Assembly (NCBI RefSeq): GCF_900230185.1
Contig: NZ_OCSR01000002.1
Location: forward strand, 3,782,001 to 3,846,000
Length of the DNA: 64,000 bases
From: Burkholderia sp. OK233
GTDB taxonomy: Bacteria; Pseudomonadota; Gammaproteobacteria; Burkholderiales; Burkholderiaceae
Reading direction: 5' to 3'
Below the pieces are notes generated by a model. It did no database searches. It saw nothing but the letters and a program-made list of their open reading frames with translations, and was not told where the DNA came from. Positions 58,467 to 64,000 of this stretch are shown piece after piece. The position numbers and the translations under genes are program-made. Within the stretch, counting starts at the first letter, position 1; the number at the start of each line of letters is the position of its first letter.

Positions 58467-58495
58467 CGCTCGCCGGAATTGAATTCCGGCGAGCG
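58467..58495. terminator. Strong hairpin after the TadZ-like gene
   Basis: CGCTCGCCGGAATT and AATTCCGGCGAGCG form a perfect 14-bp inverted repeat around one G. No T run follows, so it may be a terminator or an RNA-stabilising hairpin. Confidence 0.5.
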
Positions 58496-58607
58496 TGGCA
58501 TGATATGGACATTCGGCTGGTGTGGCTGCTACGCTGCGACACTGACGGACCGGAAGCCTTTATGCTGCGGGCTTGAAAAATAATTCGCATATCGAAATGA
58601 GTATGCC

Positions 58608-59345
58608 ATGACAAAGACCACATCCTCGCGGGAATTCGATAGCGAGGGCCGTCTCCAGGATGCCGCGAACGGCGATCCAGCGGGCGCAGTACCTCGCGTA
58701 GACGATCTGGGTGACGTTACGCCGGCTGGCAGCGTACGCGAAGCGTTGACCGAAATCCTCGCACGCGCTGCCGCGGCGCTCATGTTGAGCATCTTTACTT
58801 ACGCGGCGGTCAAGCAATGGCTCGCGGCGCCCACACGCATCACGTTGCTGCTGCTCGTGGTAAGTGCGTTCATGACCCTGGGGTTGTCGCTATTTGCGCG
58901 GGTACCCATCCACCGTGACTGGACGCCTTTCGCTTTCATCTGCTCGGTGGGCGGGACGTTCTATTTTCTTGCCGTGCGGCTCTCGCCCGGCACCCAACTT
59001 ATTCCGGAGGCGGCCGGCGCGTCGTTGCAGTTGCTGGGGATTTTCTGGCAACTGTTCGCGAAGGTGTCGCTGCGCAGGTCCTTCGGCATTTTGCCCGCCA
59101 ATCGTGGGGTTGTTTCCCGCGGGGCTTACCGATTCGTGCGCCATCCCATGTACCTGGGGTATTTCGTTACGGACATCGGTTTTTTGCTGGCGAACTTCGG
59201 GATTCAGAACGTGATTGTCTACGGATGCCAGTTTGCGCTGCAGGTTGGACGCATTGTGCGGGAGGAGCGGCTCCTGTCCGATGACGAGCGGTATCGGACG
59301 TACCGGGGTAAGGTGCGGTTTCGGGTGATTCCGGGTATGTTTTGA
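58608..59345 (+). CDS. Isoprenylcysteine carboxyl methyltransferase (ICMT)/PEMT-like membrane protein
   Basis: The 245-residue protein has a polar N-terminus of about 45 residues, five or so membrane helices, and the ICMT/PEMT C-terminal signature: VVSRGAYRFVRHPMYLGYFV with the His-Pro-x-Tyr motif for S-adenosylmethionine binding, then EERLLSDDERYRTYRGKVRF. Bacterial relatives methylate small molecules or lipids; the substrate here is unknown. It starts 162 bp after the TadZ gene, beyond the hairpin, so it is probably a separate unit. Confidence 0.85.
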   Translation: MTKTTSSREFDSEGRLQDAANGDPAGAVPRVDDLGDVTPAGSVREALTEILARAAAALMLSIFTYAAVKQWLAAPTRITLLLLVVSAFMTLGLSLFARVPIHRDWTPFAFICSVGGTFYFLAVRLSPGTQLIPEAAGASLQLLGIFWQLFAKVSLRRSFGILPANRGVVSRGAYRFVRHPMYLGYFVTDIGFLLANFGIQNVIVYGCQFALQVGRIVREERLLSDDERYRTYRGKVRFRVIPGMF

Positions 59346-59457
59346 CGGTGTATCGTGTAGTTTCTCTTACGGTGTGAACCGCAATGAGCGGTGATAAACG
59401 GCAAACCCCCAACCCGCGTTTTACCTTTGAGAGATTCGCACGAGCGCCACATCATCC

Positions 59458-60900
59458 ATGCAAAGCGATATAAACCCGTTCAACGACATGGCGTCGATTC
59501 TGTCCAATCCGATCCTCAACACGGATTCGTACAAGGCGTCGCACTACCTGCAATATCCGCCTGAAGCGTCGGCGATGTTTTCATACATCGAGTCGCGCGG
59601 GGGACGCTACGACCGTACGCTGTTTTTCGGCTTGCAAATGCTGATCAAGGAGTATCTGTGCCGGCCCATTACGCCGGCAATGATCGACCAGGCGAAGGCG
59701 TTTTTCACGGCGCATGGCGAGCCGTTCAACGAAGCCGGCTGGCGCTACATCGTCGAGCACTATGACGGCTATCTGCCCGTGCGGATTCGCGCGGTGCCGG
59801 AAGGCTCGGTCGTGCCCACGCACAATGTTCTGGTCACGGTCGAATGCGACGATCCGCAGGTGTTCTGGCTGGCCTCGTATCTGGAAACGATGCTGATGCG
59901 CGTGTGGTATCCAATTACCGTCGCGACGCAAAGCTGGCATCTGCGCAACACGATCCGCGCTTATCTGGAGAAGAGTAGCGACGACCTCGCGCAATTGCCG
60001 TTCAAGCTGCACGATTTCGGTGCGCGCGGCGTGTCGAGTGCGGAATCGGCGGCGATTGGCGGCTCGGCGCATCTTGTCAGTTTCATGGGCTCGGATACGG
60101 TGCTTGGTGTGGTGGCGGCAAACCACTACTACAACGAACCGATGGCGGCTTTTTCCGTGCCGGCCGCGGAGCACAGCACGATCACGTCATGGGGGCGCGA
60201 GCGTGAAACCGACGCATTCCGCAACATGATCGCGACGTTCGGCAAGCCCGGGGCGATCGTTTCGGTGGTGTCCGATTCCTACGACCTGTTCGCCGCGCTC
60301 GACGTATGGGGCACGACGTTGAAGCAGGCGGTGCTCGACTCCGGCGGCACGCTGGTGATCCGGCCGGATTCCGGCGATCCGCTGACGATTGTCCTGCAGA
60401 CCATGCGGGCGCTCGAGGCGTCGTTCGGTTCGACGGTGAACGGCAAGGGGCGGCGCGTGCTCAACAACGTGCGCGTGATTCAGGGCGACGGCGTGAATCC
60501 GGATTCGATCGAGGCGATCCTGGCGGGCATGGATGAGGCCGGCTTCGCAGCGGACAACATCGTGTTTGGCATGGGCGGTGCGTTGCTGCAGCAGATCAAC
60601 CGCGATACGCAGCGGTTCGCCATGAAGTGTTCGGCCATCCGGCTTGGGGATGAATGGCACGACGTACACAAGGATCCGGTCACGGATGCCGGCAAGCGGT
60701 CGATGAAAGGGCGGCTTACTTTGTTGGTGAATCGTCACACAGGCGAGTATCGGACAGTGACGCTGCCAGTGGTCTGGGATGACCGTACCGCTGAAGGGGA
60801 TTGGGACGAGGCACTTGTCACGGTTTTCGATTCGGGAAAATTGCTCGTCGATATGGCGTTTTCTGAAATCAGGAAGAGGGCTCACGCGGCTGAGGGTTAG
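59458..60900 (+). CDS. nadV: Nicotinamide phosphoribosyltransferase (NadV/NAMPT type)
   Basis: The 480-residue enzyme makes nicotinamide mononucleotide from nicotinamide and PRPP. NPILNTDSYKASHYLQYPPE is the NAMPT-type start (as opposed to bacterial PncB), KLHDFGARGVSSAESAAIGG contains the nicotinamide-binding Asp/Arg region, and LVIRPDSGDPLTIVLQTM with the later GGALLQQINRDTQRFAMK is the PRPP-binding part. It provides NAD salvage without deamidation. The usual partners (NMN adenylyltransferase/Nudix NadM, or PRPP synthetase) are not adjacent. ATG 59458 or ATG 59488 may be the start. Confidence 0.9.
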   Translation: MQSDINPFNDMASILSNPILNTDSYKASHYLQYPPEASAMFSYIESRGGRYDRTLFFGLQMLIKEYLCRPITPAMIDQAKAFFTAHGEPFNEAGWRYIVEHYDGYLPVRIRAVPEGSVVPTHNVLVTVECDDPQVFWLASYLETMLMRVWYPITVATQSWHLRNTIRAYLEKSSDDLAQLPFKLHDFGARGVSSAESAAIGGSAHLVSFMGSDTVLGVVAANHYYNEPMAAFSVPAAEHSTITSWGRERETDAFRNMIATFGKPGAIVSVVSDSYDLFAALDVWGTTLKQAVLDSGGTLVIRPDSGDPLTIVLQTMRALEASFGSTVNGKGRRVLNNVRVIQGDGVNPDSIEAILAGMDEAGFAADNIVFGMGGALLQQINRDTQRFAMKCSAIRLGDEWHDVHKDPVTDAGKRSMKGRLTLLVNRHTGEYRTVTLPVVWDDRTAEGDWDEALVTVFDSGKLLVDMAFSEIRKRAHAAEG

Positions 60901-60982
60901 TCGGCTGTCTGGTTGTCTGTTTGACTCTAACAGCGGGGGGCGGCCAGATCACCATGCCGCTGCCAGAGTCAAACCCAACGTC

Positions 60983-62866
60983 TCAGCTCACATGCCAGAC
61001 CGACACGCCGCTGGCATCAACGTTAATCCGGCAAGCGCTGCCTTCCCGCAACCGGGCATCTTCGTTCGCGATATCGAACCGCACTCCCGCGATATTCAGG
61101 CGGACATACCGCTCACCGCGCCGTAACTCGACCGCGTCGACCACGCCGGCAAACGCCCCATTGGGTGAAATAACCACGGCGTGTGACGAGATGCGCCACA
61201 TCACCCGTTGCCCTGCAGGAATGGCAAAACCGCTTTCGCCCGTCGCAATCGCCAATCCGTTGCCAATCTCCACTCGCCCTGGCGCCGCCATCAAACCTTC
61301 GCCGACATTGTGCAAACCGAGCAATTCGGCAACCCGCATCGAAGCCGGCCGTTCGAATACTCCGTCGATGGGACCCGCCTGCAGCACGCGCCCCTGTTCG
61401 ACGACCAGCACCTCGTCCGCAAGCAGAGCCGCTTCGTCGGGATCGTGTGTGACGATGATCGTCACCGCCGCAATCTCGCGCTGCAGCGCGCGCAGCGACT
61501 GCTGCAACCGACGCCGCCGCGGTGTATCGAGCGCCGCGAACGGTTCATCGAACAGCAGCAATTCGCTATGACGCGTGAGCGCCCGCGCCAGTGCCACGCG
61601 TTGCCGCTGACCGAACGACAATTGATGCGGCAAACGCGCAACCAGTTGTGCCAGCCCGAGATGATCGAGCCAGTAACGCGCGCTGGCTGCGTCGGCGTCG
61701 ACGGGAAACGCAAGTTGCTTCGCGACCGTCATGTGCGGGAACAGACCGTAGTCTTGTGGCATGTAGCCGATCTGGCGGCGCTCGGGCGGCAGTGTGCTCA
61801 AGTCAGTTGTGCCGAGCCGAACGGAACAGGATGCGTTGGATTCGAGCCCTGCAATCAGACGCAATGCGAGGGATTTGCCGGAGCCCGACGGGCCGATGAT
61901 CGCAAGCCGCCGCGTGGCAGGCGCCCATGCTATGTCGAGCTCGAACGCGCCTAATCGACGCTGCAAATGAAAGGCGAGGCGAAGGTCGGAAATCTCGCCT
62001 CGGCTCGCCGTCAGATCCGTGCCGGGTTCCAGCGCGTCGTCGCCGTTTTCGGTTTGTTCGAGCGAGGCTTTCTGCCGAAGGCTGTAAATCGACAACGCCG
62101 CGCAGACAATGGCAATCGCGAGCGTCGGCAGCAGCAGGGGCATCATCGCCGGGAGGCCCTGGCCACCGAATACGACGTACGTGTACACCGGCAGCGAATA
62201 CGGGTGATAGGCCACCATCACCGTTGCGCCGAATTCGCCGAACGCACGCAACCACGCGAGCGCGAGTCCCGCGCGAATCGCCGGCCATGCAACCGGCAAC
62301 ATCACGCGGAAGAAGCGGCTGCTCGCATGGTGGCCGAGCGTCGCGGCTACGTCGTCGAGCACGGGGTCCACGGCGGCGAACGCCGATTTCGCCGCGATGA
62401 TCAGGAAGGGCGCGGCCACGAAGATTTCCGCGAGCACGATGCCGGCAAACGAATCCGTCAGCGCCCCGTTGGTGAAGCGGCCGACCCAGCTATAGGGCCC
62501 AAGCAGAAACAGCAGCAGCACGCCGCTCGTGAGCGGCGGCAAGGCGAGCGGCAACTGCACGACGAAGCCGAGCAGCGCCATCTTGCGCGAGTTCGAGCGC
62601 GCCAGAAAATAGCCGAGCGGCACGCCGCCGAGCAGAATCACGAACGAGGCCACGCTGGCGCTCGCCGCCGATATGCCGACCGCCGACCATACCGCGCGCC
62701 AATCGACATTCGGCCAATCGGCCGCGCCAAGTTGCGGCACGCTCGCGATAAACGGCGCGCAAAGATAGATGGCAAGCAGCGCGGCCAGCCACAGCAGCGG
62801 CCGCGCGGCGGACTGCTTTACTGCCTGTTCCACCGCCTGTTCCACCGGCTTATTGCGCGGCGTCAA
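60983..62866 (-). CDS. Molybdate-type ABC transporter, fused permease and ATPase (ModB-ModC)
   Basis: The 627-residue protein joins two usually separate subunits. Residues about 20-270 are a ModB-like permease with six helices and FGEFGATVMVAYHPYSLPVY as the EAA loop region. From about residue 295 follows an ABC ATPase with Walker A GPSGSGKS, signature LSFGQRQRVALARAL, Walker B LLLFDEPFAALD, and a C-terminal molybdate-sensing-like (Mop/TOBE) domain. The start appears to be TTG 62866, inside the end of the substrate-binding protein gene (17-bp overlap); the N-terminus repeats VEQAVEQAV. It imports molybdate or tungstate with the neighbouring binding protein. Confidence 0.88.
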   Translation of the reverse strand: MTPRNKPVEQAVEQAVKQSAARPLLWLAALLAIYLCAPFIASVPQLGAADWPNVDWRAVWSAVGISAASASVASFVILLGGVPLGYFLARSNSRKMALLGFVVQLPLALPPLTSGVLLLFLLGPYSWVGRFTNGALTDSFAGIVLAEIFVAAPFLIIAAKSAFAAVDPVLDDVAATLGHHASSRFFRVMLPVAWPAIRAGLALAWLRAFGEFGATVMVAYHPYSLPVYTYVVFGGQGLPAMMPLLLPTLAIAIVCAALSIYSLRQKASLEQTENGDDALEPGTDLTASRGEISDLRLAFHLQRRLGAFELDIAWAPATRRLAIIGPSGSGKSLALRLIAGLESNASCSVRLGTTDLSTLPPERRQIGYMPQDYGLFPHMTVAKQLAFPVDADAASARYWLDHLGLAQLVARLPHQLSFGQRQRVALARALTRHSELLLFDEPFAALDTPRRRRLQQSLRALQREIAAVTIIVTHDPDEAALLADEVLVVEQGRVLQAGPIDGVFERPASMRVAELLGLHNVGEGLMAAPGRVEIGNGLAIATGESGFAIPAGQRVMWRISSHAVVISPNGAFAGVVDAVELRRGERYVRLNIAGVRFDIANEDARLREGSACRINVDASGVSVWHVS

Positions 62867-63725
62867 TCACGGCTTGCACCGAAGGCGGCATGGCTTGCAC
62901 ATTGCCGGTAACGGTCGGTTTGATGACGTCCACGCCGTGTTGCTTGAGCAACGCGCGGCCTTGCGCGCTCAGCAGGAAGTCGACAAAGCTGCTTGCGCTC
63001 GCACGGTTCGGTGCATCGCTGAGAATCGTCAGCGTGTAGCTCGCTTTGGCCTGCAATTCGGGCGCCGGCCGGAGCGCCGGAATTTTCAGATCGGACGTTT
63101 CGGTTGAATAGAAGAAGCCGGCATCGAGCTGGCCGGATTGCAAACGGCCCACCAGCGTTTCTTCAGGCAAAACCTGCGCGGGATTTTCCGCATCGCCCAG
63201 CGTCTTCTCGACGAGGTCCGGCTGATGGTAGAGCTCCGCGGCCTTCGTCATCATCTCGACCGTGAATGCACCCTTCGGATCGAGCTTCGGATCGGTACGG
63301 CCGATACGGATGCCCGGCTCCTGCAACACCTGATCCCAACGCTTGTTCTTGAAGTCCGCCGCGAATTTGCTTTGCGGGTTATAGCCGATCATCAACGGCG
63401 ATTCGGCGAAGTTTACGTACCACGTGACGTGATCGCCATTCGCCTGGCCCATCAGGCTGGTGTTCACCTTCGGGCTCGCGCTGATGAACACGTCGCCGCG
63501 GCGCAGCTTGCCCTTGATCTCGTTAGCGATCTTGTTCGAGCCTGCCGCATAGCCGCGGAAGTGCTGGCCGGTGGCCTTTTCGAACGCCGGCCCCACGCTG
63601 CGCTCCATCAGATTGACGAGCGAACCGGCATACAGCACGTTGACCGTGTCGTCCTGCGCGAAGGCGGGCGCGGCCGTCGCTACGCCGGCGACGACCACGA
63701 AAGATGCAAGCAGCTTGCGAATCAT
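62850..63725 (-). CDS. Periplasmic molybdate/tungstate-type binding protein of the ABC importer
   Basis: The 291-residue protein has a signal peptide (MIRKLLASFVVVAGVATAAP, cleavage near AFAQ) and the type II binding-protein fold of the ModA/WtpA group: VLYAGSLVNLMERSVGPAFE, then GYAAGSNKIANEIKGKLRRG and DVFISASPKVNTSLMGQ, and DAGFFYSTETSDLKIP later. The AGSL and SNK segments line the oxyanion site. Molybdate, tungstate or another oxyanion is possible; the fused ModBC-like partner favours molybdate. CGCTATAT near 63748 resembles one half of a ModE site, but the other half is not clear. Confidence 0.85.
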   Translation of the reverse strand: MIRKLLASFVVVAGVATAAPAFAQDDTVNVLYAGSLVNLMERSVGPAFEKATGQHFRGYAAGSNKIANEIKGKLRRGDVFISASPKVNTSLMGQANGDHVTWYVNFAESPLMIGYNPQSKFAADFKNKRWDQVLQEPGIRIGRTDPKLDPKGAFTVEMMTKAAELYHQPDLVEKTLGDAENPAQVLPEETLVGRLQSGQLDAGFFYSTETSDLKIPALRPAPELQAKASYTLTILSDAPNRASASSFVDFLLSAQGRALLKQHGVDVIKPTVTGNVQAMPPSVQAVIDAAQ

Positions 63726-63812
63726 GCGATTAACCCCGATGCGTTATTAAGAGCGCTATATTACGACGCCATCGCATGGCGTTGTGGGTCGCTGCGCGCT
63801 CTGTGTGGTCAA

Positions 63813-64000
63813 TTAATTGAGCGGGAAAATCCGCACGTAGCTGGTGCTGCCCGTGCTCGGGGCGCGGTCGATGGCGTACAACTGGTGGCGGGGTGCGTCC
63901 ACGGCCACGCTGCGTGCGTCCTGAAAGTCGTTTGCAAGCACGCTGACGGCGCCGTCCGCCGCTCGCACCGCGATGCCGTTCGGCGAAGCGCTGACGGCGA
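63813..64000 (-). CDS. C-terminal end of a beta-propeller-like protein (cut by window edge)
   Basis: The minus frame is open from the window end to TAA at 63813-63815 and encodes about 62 residues. ASPNGIAVRAADGAVSVLAN and DARSVAVDAPRHQLYAID read as successive four-stranded blades of an NHL/YVTN-type propeller, ending in STSYVRIFPLN. The rest of the gene lies outside, so the function cannot be judged. Confidence 0.6.
   Translation of the reverse strand, partial: AVSASPNGIAVRAADGAVSVLANDFQDARSVAVDAPRHQLYAIDRAPSTGSTSYVRIFPLN

Noticed and set aside
63747..63762. ModE operator before the molybdate-type binding protein
   Set aside because: CGCTATAT resembles one half-site only; the second half is not recognisable, so it is mentioned with the gene but not listed.

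Overview
The window looks like chromosome (probably a secondary replicon) of a Paraburkholderia/Burkholderia-type betaproteobacterium. Support: high GC with strong third-position bias, DUF families and regulators typical of that group, an adjacent RpfF/RpfR (BDSF) pair, a solitary rpoN away from lptB/hpf, and a VpsR/BerB-type sigma-54 activator. No rRNA, tRNA, CRISPR array or replication origin was seen. Replicon assignment is inference.

Layout. 0-5.4 kb: the end of a MurR/RpiR regulator, a terminator, then a promoter with a palindromic operator driving a C45-type acyltransferase/hydrolase, a class III aminotransferase and a CMD-family protein; OsmC and an ICL/PEP-mutase-family protein follow. 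5.4-10.6 kb: efflux and accessory genes, namely a TetR/MFS pair sharing an operator-like sequence, a structured low-GC leader before a YodC/DUF2158 gene, an intact IS5-family (IS427-like) element, a divergent SMR/HxlR pair and a small membrane protein. 10.7-24 kb: M20 peptidase, RpfF and RpfR (cis-2-dodecenoic acid synthase and its c-di-GMP-turning receptor), the giant helicase Lhr, and a type Va autotransporter.

24-28.7 kb: aldo/keto reductase, AhpD-like protein divergent from an AraC regulator, FUSC-like membrane protein, CPA1 antiporter. 28.7-34.2 kb: an islet of small envelope/stress proteins of mostly unknown function (DUF3175, lipoprotein, DUF4142, DUF1488, DUF2383, BON) around a topoisomerase IB. 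34.7-39.6 kb: rpoN with a possible sigma-54-type site in its own leader, an aminotransferase, an S10 peptidase. 39.8-43.6 kb: lldR and lutABC (L-lactate oxidation) with a well-formed promoter/operator.

43.8-47.9 kb: a compact operon behind a perfect LexA box, encoding a FAN1-like VRR-NUC nuclease translationally coupled to a RecB-type-nuclease/XPD-family helicase fusion. This is the most striking system here: it resembles a bacterial, SOS-controlled counterpart of the FAN1 plus FANCJ/XPD crosslink-repair toolkit. 48-54 kb: hydrolase, MscS channel, NIPSNAP protein, MFS pump. 54.2-58.5 kb: a VpsR/BerB-like sigma-54 activator, a 1.2 kb non-coding stretch with a near-consensus sigma-54 promoter, then an unknown 95-aa protein and an orphan CpaE/TadZ ATPase. 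58.6-64 kb: membrane methyltransferase, NadV, a molybdate-type ABC importer with fused permease-ATPase, and the end of a beta-propeller-like protein.

Functional thread (inference): RpfF/RpfR would set c-di-GMP through BDSF, a VpsR/BerB-type activator can read c-di-GMP, and RpoN supplies the sigma factor it needs. All three lie within 45 kb, and a sigma-54 promoter lies next to the activator and points at the TadZ-containing unit.
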